Below are positions 1 through 8,702 of a DNA stretch of 64,000 nucleotides, piece after piece. Origin of the DNA: Microbacterium testaceum StLB037. GTDB taxonomy: Bacteria > Actinomycetota > Actinomycetes > Actinomycetales > Microbacteriaceae. The stretch is taken from contig NZ_VTQH01000003.1 of assembly GCF_008763945.1 (NCBI RefSeq), positions 558,001 through 622,000 of the forward strand, read 5' to 3'. Below the pieces are notes generated by a model. That model did no database searches and was not told where the DNA came from. It saw nothing but the letters and a program-made list of their open reading frames with translations. Position 1 is the first letter of the stretch. Each line of letters opens with the position of its first letter. A program made the translations under genes and the position numbers.

Positions 1-401
1 GTGCGCTCGCTGACGACGAGCATGTCCTCGGTCGTCGAGCCCACGTCTTCGGCGGTGCGGTACAGGCCGCCGAGGCTCTCGACGGCGTCGCCGAGGTCGA
101 GGAAGGCCGCGCGGCGGCGGTCGGCGTCGAGCACGGTGCCCTCGGGGAGGCCGATCACCGACTTCCCGCCTCCCGCGTCGAGGCCGGCGGCGGCGTTCTT
201 CAGCGTCATCGCCGCCGAGAGGCGGAGGGCGTCGCCGAGGGCATCGGTCCAGGAGGGGTAGGTCCACAGGCGCGCGCCGCCGAGGGCGGGGCCGAGGACG
301 GAGGAGTGCAGGGCCACGGCGACGAACAGACCGCTGCGTCGCCCCGTGATCACCTCCACGCGCTCGTGCGTGAAATCGGGCAGGGGCAGGGCGTTGGTCA
401 T
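1..401 (-). CDS. Leu/Phe/Val/Glu-type amino acid dehydrogenase, N-terminal part (cut by window edge)
   Basis: The minus-strand frame starts at ATG 401 (MTNALPLPDFTHERV) and runs off the left edge, giving about 133 residues. The segment MTLKNAAAGLDAGGGKSVIG is the glycine-rich substrate and catalytic-lysine region of the Leu/Phe/Val dehydrogenase branch of the Glu dehydrogenase superfamily, which oxidatively deaminates branched or aromatic amino acids with NAD. The NAD-binding half lies outside the window, so substrate cannot be assigned. It is divergent from the YbaK-family gene, with an inverted-repeat-rich spacer between them. Confidence 0.85.
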   Translation of the reverse strand, partial: MTNALPLPDFTHERVEVITGRRSGLFVAVALHSSVLGPALGGARLWTYPSWTDALGDALRLSAAMTLKNAAAGLDAGGGKSVIGLPEGTVLDADRRRAAFLDLGDAVESLGGLYRTAEDVGSTTEDMLVVSER

Positions 402-524
402 CGCGTTCCTTGTCGTCGGCCGCCTTGTGGGCAGCACTTCTCGGAGGCCGCGGCGTTGCGGCATCCGGGATCCATTCTGTCCCGTCGTCGGGCCGGGCGG
501 TAGCGGCGGCGCGGCGGGCCGGCC

Positions 525-596
525 GAGATCACACGATCCGCTCGAGCGCACAGGCTCGGGCCGCGCTCGAACGCGTGATCTCGCGCGGATCGTGTG
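525..596. repeat. Overlapping inverted repeats in the divergent spacer
   Basis: Three inverted repeats interlock. CACACGATCCGC (530-541) pairs perfectly with GCGGATCGTGTG (585-596). TCGAGCGC (542-549) pairs with GCGCTCGA (563-570) inside it. GAGATCAC (525-532) pairs with GTGATCTC (575-582), competing with the first. The layout allows either a long extended hairpin or alternative stems. It lies between the dehydrogenase (minus) and the deacylase (plus), so a bidirectional operator is plausible. No regulator is encoded nearby. Confidence 0.55.
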
Positions 597-642
597 CGCT
601 CGCGCCCCGGCCGCGGGCGGGGTGCGCTCTAGGCTGGCGGGC

Positions 643-1119
643 ATGACCGACGCCCTCCCCACCCGCAGTCGCCTCGTCGCCGCGTCCCTGGAAGCCGCGG
701 GGATCGCGGGTCGGATCATCGTGCTTCCGGATGCCGCGTCCACCGCGGTTCTCGCCGCCGCCGCCCTGGGGGTCGACGTCGGCGCGATCGCCAACAGCCT
801 CGTGTTCTGGAGCGACGACGAACCGCTGCTCGTCATGACCAGCGGCGCGCACCGCGTGGACACGGCGGCGCTGGCCGAGCGGCTCGGGCGCGGCGGCATC
901 CGTCGGGCGACTCCCGAGCAGGTGCTCGCGGCGACGGGGCAGCCCATCGGGGGAGTGGCCCCGACCGGCCACCCGGCACCCCTGACGACGGTGGTCGATG
1001 AAGACCTCGCGGCGTTCCCCGAGATCTGGGCCGCGGGCGGCACCCCGCACACGGTGTTCCCGCTGACGTTCGACGAGCTGGTGCGGTTGACCGGCGGCAC
1101 GGTGGCGCGGGTGGCCTGA
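643..1119 (+). CDS. YbaK/EbsC-family (aminoacyl-tRNA deacylase-like) protein
   Basis: A 158-residue protein of YbaK/ProX editing-domain size. Members hydrolyse mischarged Cys- or Ala-tRNA in trans. Visible family features are the IANSLVF segment, VMTSGAHRVD, the GGVAPTGHP loop typical of the family (residues about 105-113) and the C-terminal AAGGTPHTVFPLTFDEL stretch. ATG 643 is preferred over upstream in-frame starts because TAGGCT at 630-635 forms a -10 element 7 nt before it, implying a leaderless mRNA. The tRNA substrate cannot be read from sequence. Confidence 0.9.
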   Translation: MTDALPTRSRLVAASLEAAGIAGRIIVLPDAASTAVLAAAALGVDVGAIANSLVFWSDDEPLLVMTSGAHRVDTAALAERLGRGGIRRATPEQVLAATGQPIGGVAPTGHPAPLTTVVDEDLAAFPEIWAAGGTPHTVFPLTFDELVRLTGGTVARVA

Positions 1120-1166
1120 GCGGGGGTGCGGCGGCGCTGGGGCTCGGGGCGGCGCGGCGTCTGGTC

Positions 1167-1201
1167 GTGGCCCCGGGGCCACTTCCGGCGCCCCGGGGCC
1201 A
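1167..1201. repeat. GC-rich palindromes at a convergent junction
   Basis: GTGGCCCCGGGGCCAC (1167-1182) is a perfect 16-bp palindrome. TGGCCCCGGGG (1168-1178) also pairs with CCCCGGGGCCA (1191-1201). It lies between the converging deacylase and glycosidase genes, where it could end transcription in both directions. There is no clear T tract. Confidence 0.5.
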
Positions 1202-1278
1202 TTTTGTGCAACCCACGAGGGGGATGGAAGAGGGAAGGGCCGGGCGGCGGCGGTTCGGGTCGGCGCCGCCCGGCGGGC

Positions 1279-3231
1279 TCACACCCCGGGGGCGGGTGTG
1301 AGAGCGGTGAGGCAGACCACCGCGGCGGCGGCCGACCACGCCTGCGGACGGCAGGCGGCGGGGTAGGGCGTCGGCACCGACGAGTGGGTGCGCGGGTCGC
1401 CCGCGTGCAGCTCGGGCACGCGGTACTGGAAGCCCTCGGCGGCATCGAGCAGTCCGTCGACCACCGACCGCGCCTCGTCGTGCAGGCCCGCGCGCAGCAT
1501 GCCGTGCGTGGCGATCGCGGTGTCGTGCACCCAGACGCTGCCCCCGTGGTACGACAGCGGCCAGTATCCGGCGGCGCCGGTCGACATGGTCCGGATGCCG
1601 TATCCGCTCGACATGCTCTCGCCGAGCAACAGCTGGGCGACGTGCGCCTCTTCGTCGGCCGACAGGATGCCGGTGCCGAGCAGGTGCCCGATGTTGCTCG
1701 TCAGCGTGTCGACGGGACGCTTGTCGCGGTCGAGGGCGACGGCGGGGTAGCGGCCCTCGGGCGTCTCGACCCAGTAGGTCGCGGCGAAGCGCTCCTTGAG
1801 GTCGGCGGCCCAGGCGCGCCAGAACGCGACGTCGTCGGCATCCCTCCCCTCGCCGAACTTCTCGAGCAGGTCGGCTCCGGCGAGGGCGGCCTCGTAGGCG
1901 TACGCCTGCACCTCGCACAGGGCGATGGGCCCCTCGGCGAGGTGGCCGTCGCGCCACTGGATGGAGTCGCCCGAGTCCTTCCACCCCTGGTTCGACAGGC
2001 CCGTGCCCAGGCGGTCGATGTAGTCGAGGAAGCCGTCGCCGTCGCTGTCGCCGCTGTCGCGGATCCAGCCGAGGGCGCCGCGGAGGGTCGGGAGCAGCGC
2101 CCGCACCTCGAAGTCGGGCATGCCGGCGCGCCAGGCGTCGGCGAGCAGGCAGATCCACAGCGGGGTCGAGTCGACGCTGCCGTAGTACTTCGGCGGCAGT
2201 ACGATGCCCTCGCCGGGGATCTCGAGCGCCGAGGCCCGCAGCTCGTGCAGGATCTTGCCGGGCTCCTGCGCGGTCTGCGCGTCGTCGTCGGCGCCCTGCA
2301 GGCGGGCGAGAACACGCAGAGTGGATGCCGCGATCTCACGGTCGAGCGGAAGGGCGAGGCGCGCGGCCCAGATCGAGTCGCGGCCGAAGAGCGTGAAGAA
2401 CCACGGCGCGCCCGCGGCGAAGAACTCGTCGTCGGGGTTCTCGGGGAGCACGAGCCGCAGGGCGTCGAGGTCGTCGAGCGCGGTGCGCAGCCACCGCGAC
2501 AGGCGCGGGTCGGGGGCATCGGCGGCGACGGCCGCGGCGTTCCACCGCGCAGGGGCTGCGGCCGAGCCCACGACGAGTGTGTCGTCGCGCAGCGTCAGCG
2601 TCCAGCCGATCTCGGCGGAGCCGAAGGGCGCGACCTCCACATCCCACTCGGCCTCGAGACCATGGTCGGCCGACGCCACGCGGGCGCCCGGAGCGACGAG
2701 CTCGAGGCCCTGCGCGCCGGCATCCGCCCGGATCTTCTCTGCCTCGACGAAGACCTCGACGTCGCGCGCGGTCGCATGACCCGACTTCACTTCGTGCAGC
2801 TGGGCGAACTCGGGGGCGAGCGTCAGCCGCAGCGTGGTGCGGATGGGATGCTCGACGCGCGAGTGCACGGTCCACGACTCGCTCACCACGCCGTCGTCGA
2901 CGCGGCGGTCGCGCAGCAGGCGCACCTTGGGGTCGGGGGTGGTGTCGTCCAGGCTGCGCAGGAGCCCGGCGAAGACCACGCGCGAGGCGCCGTCGGGGGC
3001 GGTCGAGATCCACTCGATCGGCGAACCGTCGCAGCTCGCGGTGAGCGCACGAACGTGTCGCACGTCGCCGTGGTAGACGCCGTGCACCGCGGCCGCGCCC
3101 ATGTCTCCCGTACCGTCGGACCACACCTGGGTGGGGGCCCGCAGCACGATCAGCGCATCGCTGAGCAGCGGTTGCAGGGGAGGGGCGTCGACCGTCGTCC
3201 CGGCAGGCGAGGTGGTGGGGGCGGTGGTCAT
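1279..3231 (-). CDS. Glycogen debranching / amylo-alpha-1,6-glucosidase-like glycoside hydrolase
   Basis: A 650-residue cytoplasmic protein. The N-terminal half resembles the bacterial GDE N-terminal domain (LVLRAPTQVW-type start and GVYHGDVRHVRAL). The C-terminal half is an (alpha/alpha)6 barrel with WFFTLFGRDSIWAARLALP, GDSDGDGFLDYIDR, NQGWKDSGDSIQWRDG and WPLSYHGGSVWVHDTAI. These proteins cleave alpha-1,6 or related glucosidic bonds. ATG 3231 overlaps the upstream permease stop by 4 bp (ATGA), so it is the last gene of the ABC importer operon and probably processes the imported oligosaccharide. No signal peptide is seen. Confidence 0.88.
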   Translation of the reverse strand: MTTAPTTSPAGTTVDAPPLQPLLSDALIVLRAPTQVWSDGTGDMGAAAVHGVYHGDVRHVRALTASCDGSPIEWISTAPDGASRVVFAGLLRSLDDTTPDPKVRLLRDRRVDDGVVSESWTVHSRVEHPIRTTLRLTLAPEFAQLHEVKSGHATARDVEVFVEAEKIRADAGAQGLELVAPGARVASADHGLEAEWDVEVAPFGSAEIGWTLTLRDDTLVVGSAAAPARWNAAAVAADAPDPRLSRWLRTALDDLDALRLVLPENPDDEFFAAGAPWFFTLFGRDSIWAARLALPLDREIAASTLRVLARLQGADDDAQTAQEPGKILHELRASALEIPGEGIVLPPKYYGSVDSTPLWICLLADAWRAGMPDFEVRALLPTLRGALGWIRDSGDSDGDGFLDYIDRLGTGLSNQGWKDSGDSIQWRDGHLAEGPIALCEVQAYAYEAALAGADLLEKFGEGRDADDVAFWRAWAADLKERFAATYWVETPEGRYPAVALDRDKRPVDTLTSNIGHLLGTGILSADEEAHVAQLLLGESMSSGYGIRTMSTGAAGYWPLSYHGGSVWVHDTAIATHGMLRAGLHDEARSVVDGLLDAAEGFQYRVPELHAGDPRTHSSVPTPYPAACRPQAWSAAAAVVCLTALTPAPGV

Positions 3232-4142
3232 TCTTTGACGGCTCCTTCGCTGGCGTTCATGATGCGGCGCTGGAAGATGAAGAACACCACGGCGACCGGG
3301 ATCGTCATGATGGCCGCAGCCGCGAGTTTGAGGGGGAATTGGCTGCCCTGGCTGAGCTGACCGCTGGCCAGGGACGCCACGCCCTTGGTCAGGGTGGTGA
3401 GCTCGGGCGACTGGGTCGAGATGACGAAATGGCTCAACTCGTTCCACGATCCCTGGAACGACAGGATCACGATCGTGATGAGCGCGGGCCGGGCCATCGG
3501 CAGCACGACCGACCAGAAGATGCGGAACGTGCCGGCGCCGTCGATGCGCGCCTGCTCCTCGACCGAGGGCGGGATCGACTCGAAGAAGTTCTTCATGATG
3601 AACACGCCCGCGGCATCGACCAGCAACGGCAGGATCATGCCCGCGTACGAGTCGTAGATGCCCAGTTGGTTGATGACGAGGAACTTCGGGATCAGCAGCA
3701 CCACAGTCGGCACCGCCATCACCGCGATGAGGGCGGCGAACACGATCCCGCGCCCGCGGAACTGCAGGCGGGCGAGCGCGTAGCCGGCGAGGGAGTTGAA
3801 GAACACGCGTCCCGCGGTGACGAACACGGTCACCACGACCGAGTTGCCGAACCACACGGGGAAGTCGGAGTTCAGGAACAGTCGCTCGTAGGCCGCCCAC
3901 GTGAACGGCTGCGGCGCGAGCGAGATCGGATCGGCCGCCGCCGCGGCATCCGTCTTGAACGACGTCGCCACCTGCACGAGGAACGGGTAGATGTAGATGA
4001 CCGCGAGCACGATCAGCAGGACGTACAGGCCGATCTGCCAGCGCAGGGCCTTGCCCGACATGCGGTGCTTCGCGGGCTTCACGGGTCCGTCGACACGCTG
4101 CTCGGCGAGGACGGTGGTCTGGGGAGAGGCGGTGGCGGTCAT
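3228..4142 (-). CDS. Carbohydrate ABC transporter permease, MalG type
   Basis: A 304-residue inner-membrane permease with about six transmembrane segments; the first is around residues 30-50 (IGLYVLLIVLAVIYIYPFLV). The cytoplasmic coupling loop reads EEQARIDGAGTFRIFWSVVLP, the EAA motif that docks the ATPase subunit. It pairs with the MalF-type gene upstream, whose stop overlaps this ATG 4142 by 4 bp. No ATPase is encoded in the operon, so it probably uses a shared MsiK-type ATPase, as is common for actinobacterial CUT1 systems. Confidence 0.93.
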   Translation of the reverse strand: MTATASPQTTVLAEQRVDGPVKPAKHRMSGKALRWQIGLYVLLIVLAVIYIYPFLVQVATSFKTDAAAAADPISLAPQPFTWAAYERLFLNSDFPVWFGNSVVVTVFVTAGRVFFNSLAGYALARLQFRGRGIVFAALIAVMAVPTVVLLIPKFLVINQLGIYDSYAGMILPLLVDAAGVFIMKNFFESIPPSVEEQARIDGAGTFRIFWSVVLPMARPALITIVILSFQGSWNELSHFVISTQSPELTTLTKGVASLASGQLSQGSQFPLKLAAAAIMTIPVAVVFFIFQRRIMNASEGAVKE

Positions 4143-5248
4143 CGCTGCGCTCCCTTCTGCGCGGGCACCTCGTACTGCCGCAGCCGTCGCCGCGAGACCG
4201 GGCGGTCGCGCAGCACGAAGCGCTGCAGGATCGTCAGGGCCACGATGATGACGAACAGCACGAACGCGATCGCCGCCCCCTGACCCCACTGCTGCGACAG
4301 GAACGCCGAGGAGTAGCTGAGGTAGGCCGGGGTGAGCGTGGTCTTGCCGGGGCCGCCCTGTGTGCCGGTGTAGATCTGGTCGAACACCTGCCAGGTGCCG
4401 ATGAGGCCCAGGGTGAGCACGGTGAACAGTACGGGCTTGAGTTGCGGAAGGGTCACGCGCCAGAAGCGCTGCCAGCCGTTCGCACCGTCCATCATCGCGG
4501 CCTCCTGCACGTCGGCGCCGATGTTCTGCAGCCCCGCGATGAACAGCAGCATGAAGGTGCCCGAGGTGGTGAAAACGGCCATGAGGATGAACGCCGACAT
4601 CGCGACCGAGGGGCCGGCGAGCCAATCCCACCACGAGACGCCGAGCATCGTGTTGCCGGTGAGGAAGGCGGGGCCGCTCGTGACGCCGAGGGCTCCGAGC
4701 AGATTGTGCACGACGCCCGAGGGATCGCTGAACCAGTTCGGCCCGTTGATGCCGAGCCACGACAGCACCTCGTTCACCGCACCGGATGCCGAGAAGAGGA
4801 AGAGCCACAGCACGGTGATGGCCACCGAGCTGGTGACCGAGGGGAAGTAGAAGGCGGTGCGGAACAGGCCGCGTCCGCGGAGCACCGCGCGGTTGACGAG
4901 CACCGCGAGGAAAAGCGAGAGGGCGGTCTGCAGCGGGACGACCAGCAGCACGTACCAGGCGTTGTTGCGCAGCGCCGTGCCGAAGTCGCGCTCGGCGAGA
5001 CCGCCACCGGTGGTCACGGCGGCGTAGTTGTCGAGACCGACGAAGCCGACGTTGGAGGAGAAGGGGCTGCCGCGCCCGGTCCAGTCGGAGAAGCTCACCC
5101 ACAGCGCCATGAGCACGGGGACGAGCAGGAACACGCCCAGGATGATCAGCACGGGGGCGGTGAACAGCCAGCCGGCGGCGGCCTCGCCGCGCCGGATCCC
5201 CGGGGAGGAGGATCCGGCGCGACGCGGCGCTGAGGTGAGAGCGCTCAT
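4139..5248 (-). CDS. Carbohydrate ABC transporter permease, MalF type
   Basis: A 369-residue permease with a first membrane segment at about residues 26-50 (GWLFTAPVLIILGVFLLVPV). The EAA-type coupling loop is DVQEAAMMDGANGWQRFWRVTLPQ. Compared with the MalG partner it has a longer periplasmic insertion between segments, usual for the MalF side. It begins 2 nt after the lipoprotein stop and overlaps the next gene by ATGA, so translation of the importer genes is coupled. Confidence 0.93.
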   Translation of the reverse strand: MSALTSAPRRAGSSSPGIRRGEAAAGWLFTAPVLIILGVFLLVPVLMALWVSFSDWTGRGSPFSSNVGFVGLDNYAAVTTGGGLAERDFGTALRNNAWYVLLVVPLQTALSLFLAVLVNRAVLRGRGLFRTAFYFPSVTSSVAITVLWLFLFSASGAVNEVLSWLGINGPNWFSDPSGVVHNLLGALGVTSGPAFLTGNTMLGVSWWDWLAGPSVAMSAFILMAVFTTSGTFMLLFIAGLQNIGADVQEAAMMDGANGWQRFWRVTLPQLKPVLFTVLTLGLIGTWQVFDQIYTGTQGGPGKTTLTPAYLSYSSAFLSQQWGQGAAIAFVLFVIIVALTILQRFVLRDRPVSRRRLRQYEVPAQKGAQR

Positions 5249-5250
5249 GG

Positions 5251-6489
5251 CTACTTCGTGATGGCCTCGAGGTTGGACTGCGCCGTCTTGAGCAGCGCCT
5301 GCGGGTCACCGGTCTTCAGCGACTCCAGCTGCGCGTTGAAGTCGGTGATGACGTCGGCGGCGCCGGCCATGTTCGGCGGGAACTGCGCGTACTCGGCACC
5401 GGAGAGGAACGCCGTGAGGTCGGGATTCGCGGAGCTCCACGCGTCGGCGGCCGACTGGATCGAGGGCATCGGGCCGAAGGCCTTCGAGAACGCCAGCTGC
5501 TGGTCGGTCGAGGTCAGGAACTCGACGAGCGAGCGCGCCTGCTCCTGGTTGCCGCTGTCGGCGGCCATGCCCCAGCAGTTGGTGAACTGCAGCGTGCCCT
5601 TGCCGCCGGGGCCCGCGGGCAGCTCGGCGACGGTGTATTTCACGGTGGGGTAGTCGGCCGACATGGCGCCGGTGATCCAGTTGCCCTCGATGACCATGGC
5701 GGCCTTCTGCGTGCCGAACGCCTCGCCGCCCCAGCCCGCGCCCACGTCCGACGCGAACGCGAAGGTGCCGTCGTTCAGGTGCGTCTTGACGTAGTCCAGT
5801 GCTTCGACGTTGGCGGAGCTGTCGGCCGTGGCCCTGCCGTCGGTGACGAGTCCGCCGCCGGCCTCGGCCATGAAGGCGCCGACGCGCTGGTACTCGGCGC
5901 CGAACGCGAGGCCGACGCGGCCGTCCGTGGTGAGCTTCTGAGCGACGGATGCCAACTGGTCCCAGGTCGTGGGGACATCGGCATCCGTCAGCCCTGCCGC
6001 CGACCAGAGGTCGGTGTTGATGATGAGGGCCAGGGTCGAGAAGTCCTTGGGCGCGCAGTAGAACTTTCCGTCGACGGTGAAGTTGTCGACGAGCGACGGG
6101 TAGAAGTCGCTCTTGTTCGCCAGGTCGTCGCCGTAGGCGGCGATCGAGCCGTTCGCGGCGTACCCGGCGAGGGCCTCGGGCGCGAGGTAGAAGAGGTCCG
6201 GCGGGGATCCTGCTGCGAAGCCCTGCGAGAGCTGCTGGGGGAGGTCGTTGGCCGTCTGCACCTCGGCCTGCACGCCCGACTGCTCGCTCCACGCGGCGAC
6301 GGCGTCGGTGACGGCCTTGGTCTCGGCGTCGCCCGAGGAGCCGATGAGGATGCTGAGCGTGCCCGAGCCCGAGGCCTGGGAGTCGCCCGGGGTGTCGTTG
6401 AATCCGGAGCCGCACGCGGTGAGCGTGAGGGCTCCGGTCGCCAGTAGTGCGCCGGCGGCGAGCCAGTTGCGGGCGATGTGCCGTGTCAT
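5251..6489 (-). CDS. Extracellular sugar-binding lipoprotein of ABC importer (family 1)
   Basis: A 412-residue solute-binding protein. The leader MTRHIARNWLAAGALLATGALTLTACG ends in a lipobox (LTAC), so it is exported and lipid-anchored outside the membrane. Later features such as DLPQQLSQGFAAGSPPDLFY, GWGGEAFGTQKAAMVIEGNW and FTNCWGMAADSGNQ are typical of CUT1 maltose/oligosaccharide binders. It is the first gene of the operon, downstream of a LacI-type operator, and the debranching-like hydrolase at the end suggests an alpha-glucan or branched oligosaccharide as substrate (inference). Confidence 0.93.
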   Translation of the reverse strand: MTRHIARNWLAAGALLATGALTLTACGSGFNDTPGDSQASGSGTLSILIGSSGDAETKAVTDAVAAWSEQSGVQAEVQTANDLPQQLSQGFAAGSPPDLFYLAPEALAGYAANGSIAAYGDDLANKSDFYPSLVDNFTVDGKFYCAPKDFSTLALIINTDLWSAAGLTDADVPTTWDQLASVAQKLTTDGRVGLAFGAEYQRVGAFMAEAGGGLVTDGRATADSSANVEALDYVKTHLNDGTFAFASDVGAGWGGEAFGTQKAAMVIEGNWITGAMSADYPTVKYTVAELPAGPGGKGTLQFTNCWGMAADSGNQEQARSLVEFLTSTDQQLAFSKAFGPMPSIQSAADAWSSANPDLTAFLSGAEYAQFPPNMAGAADVITDFNAQLESLKTGDPQALLKTAQSNLEAITK

Positions 6490-6547
6490 GTGTCTCTCTC
6501 CTTCGATGAGGCATGCGACCCCTCCGGGTGCTCGGAGGGCCGTCTCT

Positions 6548-6561
6548 TTTGATCGTTCAAA
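6548..6561. promoter_or_regulatory. LacI-family operator
   Basis: TTTGATCGTTCAAA has arms TTTGA/TCAAA around a central CG, the usual shape of a LacI/GalR operator. It lies about 14 nt downstream of the -10 hexamer of the ABC operon promoter, where binding would block transcription. The adjacent divergent LacI-family gene is the obvious regulator. Confidence 0.75.
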
Positions 6562-6574
6562 TGACGGTCCGACA

Positions 6575-6604
6575 ACGGTAAGGAACGGCGGCGCGAGATG
6601 TCAA
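6575..6604 (-). promoter_or_regulatory. Promoter of the sugar ABC operon
   Basis: On the minus strand TTGACA (6604-6599) is separated by 18 nt from TACCGT (6580-6575), a good -35 and an actinobacterial TAnnnT -10. The transcript would start just upstream of the LacI-type operator and leave a leader of about 80 nt before ATG 6489. Confidence 0.65.
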
Positions 6605-6727
6605 GCGGTTGCCCCTCGGCCTAGGCTGACGGTCTCGACTCTCGTCTCAGCGGACAGAGCGAGAGGCGGAAACATCGCAGACGCCGGATGCCGACGGGCG
6701 CCGGCCACGGCACGGGGGAGACGAGAC

Positions 6728-7726
6728 ATGGCGAAGGCGCCCACCGTCGACGACGTCGCCCGCGTCGCCGGGGTCTCGCGGCAGACCGTGTCGAACGTGG
6801 TGAACACTCCCGACATCGTGCGCGAGGTCACGCGCCTGCGCGTCGAGGCAGCGATCGCCGAGCTCGGATACCGCCCGCACGCGGCCGCCCGGCGCCTGCG
6901 CACGCGCCGGAGCTCGACCATCGGCATCCATCTCGATCCGTACGCCGGCGGGATCTCGGGCGTCGTGCTCGACCGCTTCGTGCATGCCCTGACCGAACGC
7001 GCGGGTGAGCGCGACATGCGCGTGCTGCTGTACGCCGCGCGCACCCCGGAGGAGGAGATCGCCCGCCTCGGCGGCCTGCTCGAGGGGGGAGAGGTGGATG
7101 CCGTCGTGGTCACCGGCACCTTCCACGGAGATCCGCGCACGGGGTGGTTGCTCGACCGCGGACTGCCGTTCGTCTCGTTCGGGCGGCCGTGGGGCGAAGA
7201 CGACGTCGAAGCCCCCGCGCACCTCTGGGTCGACGTCGACGGGGCCGCCGGCACGCGCGCGGCGACCGCGCACCTGCTCGGGCAGGGTTCTTCGCGGATC
7301 GCGTTCCTCGGCTGGCCGGGCGGCTCGGGCACCGGTGACGAACGCGAGCGTGGCTGGCGCGAGAGCGCGGCCTCGGGCCCCCGGTGGGTCGTCGAAGAGA
7401 ACGTCTCGGCCGCGCGCGACGTGGTCGCCGCGGGTCTCGCCGCCGACCCGGGAGTGACGGGCATCGTATGCGCGAGCGACTCCCTCGCGATCGGCGCGCA
7501 CCTCGCCGTGACCCTGGCCGGCCGCCCCGACATCGCGGTCGTCGGCTTCGACAACACCCCCGCGGTGGAGGCGCTCGGCCTCTCGAGCGTCGAGCAGTTG
7601 CCCGAGAAAGTGGCATCCGGGGCCCTCGACCTTCTCATGGGCGAGAACGGCACGGTCGTCGCCCCCCGCGCCCCGACGGCCGGGGCGGCGCACGTGCTGG
7701 TGGAGCCGCGGCTGGTGGTGCGCTGA
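6728..7726 (+). CDS. LacI-family transcriptional regulator of the adjacent sugar operon
   Basis: A 332-residue repressor. The N-terminal helix-turn-helix reads TVDDVARVAGVSRQTVSNVVN with the hinge helix YRPHAAARRLRTRRS at about residues 48-62. A periplasmic-binding-protein-like effector domain follows, ending in GIVCASDSLAIGAHL and DIAVVGFDNTPAVEAL. It starts at ATG 6728 and is divergent from the ABC operon across a spacer holding one LacI-type operator. The effector sugar is unknown. Confidence 0.93.
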   Translation: MAKAPTVDDVARVAGVSRQTVSNVVNTPDIVREVTRLRVEAAIAELGYRPHAAARRLRTRRSSTIGIHLDPYAGGISGVVLDRFVHALTERAGERDMRVLLYAARTPEEEIARLGGLLEGGEVDAVVVTGTFHGDPRTGWLLDRGLPFVSFGRPWGEDDVEAPAHLWVDVDGAAGTRAATAHLLGQGSSRIAFLGWPGGSGTGDERERGWRESAASGPRWVVEENVSAARDVVAAGLAADPGVTGIVCASDSLAIGAHLAVTLAGRPDIAVVGFDNTPAVEALGLSSVEQLPEKVASGALDLLMGENGTVVAPRAPTAGAAHVLVEPRLVVR

Positions 7727-7763
7727 GGCGTCGGGGTGAGCGCGCCGCGGCGGCTGAATCGGG

Positions 7764-7834
7764 CGGTTTGGGGCGACATTGTGCGTTTGGGGCGGGAATG
7801 GCAAGCCCCGAACGACGGAATGCGCCCCAAACCG
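7764..7834. repeat. Nested palindrome with TTTGGGGCG arms at a convergent junction
   Basis: CGGTTTGGGGCG (7764-7775) pairs perfectly with CGCCCCAAACCG (7823-7834). Inside, GTTTGGGGC (7785-7793) pairs with GCCCCGAAC (7805-7813) with one mismatch. A related element with the same GGTTTGGGGCG arm lies at 37847-37897. Both sit between convergent genes. Confidence 0.6.
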
Positions 7835-7867
7835 GGAGAGCGCGCCGTGCGCGGCCCGGAGCGCGCG

Positions 7868-8641
7868 TCAGGCGTGACGGCCGATGCGGCGGGCGAGCTC
7901 GGCGGCGGTTCCGGATGCCGCTGACGCCAGCGCCTCGGTATCGCGCGGGGGGCCGTCGGCCGGCCACGTGATCGCGACGGCCGCGGCGGGCCACCCGGCG
8001 TGGTCGAGCACCGCGGTGGCGACGGAGCGGAATCCGGGCGTGACCTCGCCGTTCTCGCTCGCGTGGCCGTCGGCCCGCACGAGCCGCAGCACCTCGCGCA
8101 GCTCGCGCGGGGTCGCGGGGCCCGAGCCGTGGCGCTGGGTGAGGGCCGTGGCATCCGGGAACAGCGCCCTGACCTGCTCGCGGGGGAGTGCGGCGAGCAT
8201 CGCCCGACCCGTCGCGGTGAGGTGCGCGGGCAGACGCACGCCCACGTCGGTGACGAGCGCCGGCCGCCGCGGGGCGCGCTCCTCGACGATGTACAGCACG
8301 TCGCGACCCGCCAGCACGGCGAGGTGCGCCGACTCGCCGACCCGGTCGGAGAGCCCGGCCAGCAGGGGACGGCCGAGCCGGGCGAGGGGCTGCTGCCGGG
8401 CGTATCCGCCGCCGAGCTCGAACGCCGCCGTGCCCAGGCCCCAGCGCCGGTCGCCGGGCAGGTGCACGACGTAGCCGTGCTGCTCGAGCGTCGCGAGCAG
8501 GTGGTACACGCTCGAGCGGGGGATGCCGAGGGTCGTGGCGATCGACTGCGCGGCCACCGGGCCGGGTTGGCGCGCGAGCAGCGAGAGGATCCGCAGCGTC
8601 TGATCGGCGGCGGGAACCTGCGGGCGCGGAATGTCTGGCAT
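7868..8641 (-). CDS. IclR-family regulator, probably of histidine utilisation
   Basis: A 257-residue regulator. The winged helix spans about residues 10-70, with [30 protein letters not shown] as recognition region. The effector domain includes [13 protein letters not shown] and the conserved C-terminal segment around [16 protein letters not shown] 8641 lies inside an inverted-repeat operator. It is divergent from hutH across 61 nt, which makes control of the hut operon and of itself the simplest reading. Confidence 0.88.
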   Translation of the reverse strand: MPDIPRPQVPAADQTLRILSLLARQPGPVAAQSIATTLGIPRSSVYHLLATLEQHGYVVHLPGDRRWGLGTAAFELGGGYARQQPLARLGRPLLAGLSDRVGESAHLAVLAGRDVLYIVEERAPRRPALVTDVGVRLPAHLTATGRAMLAALPREQVRALFPDATALTQRHGSGPATPRELREVLRLVRADGHASENGEVTPGFRSVATAVLDHAGWPAAAVAITWPADGPPRDTEALASAASGTAAELARRIGRHA

Positions 8642-8660
8642 GACAGACACAGGATGCCAG
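8632..8660. promoter_or_regulatory. Overlapping inverted repeats: likely operator for the IclR regulator and hut genes
   Basis: TGTCTG (8632-8637) and CAGACA (8644-8649) form one inverted repeat with a 6-nt centre. CTGGCAT (8635-8641) and ATGCCAG (8654-8660) form a second, overlapping one with a 12-nt centre. Together they cover the regulator's start codon and the region ahead of hutH, the expected place for a shared operator. The pairing is exact; the binding protein is inferred. Confidence 0.6.
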
Positions 8661-8702
8661 AACCCCGTCGTCCCGCGACAGTGCGCGCGATGGAATCGGC
8701 GT

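Noticed and set aside
1..261. Plus-strand open frame at the window start
   Set aside because: Antisense to the dehydrogenase, whose catalytic motif is clear on the minus strand.
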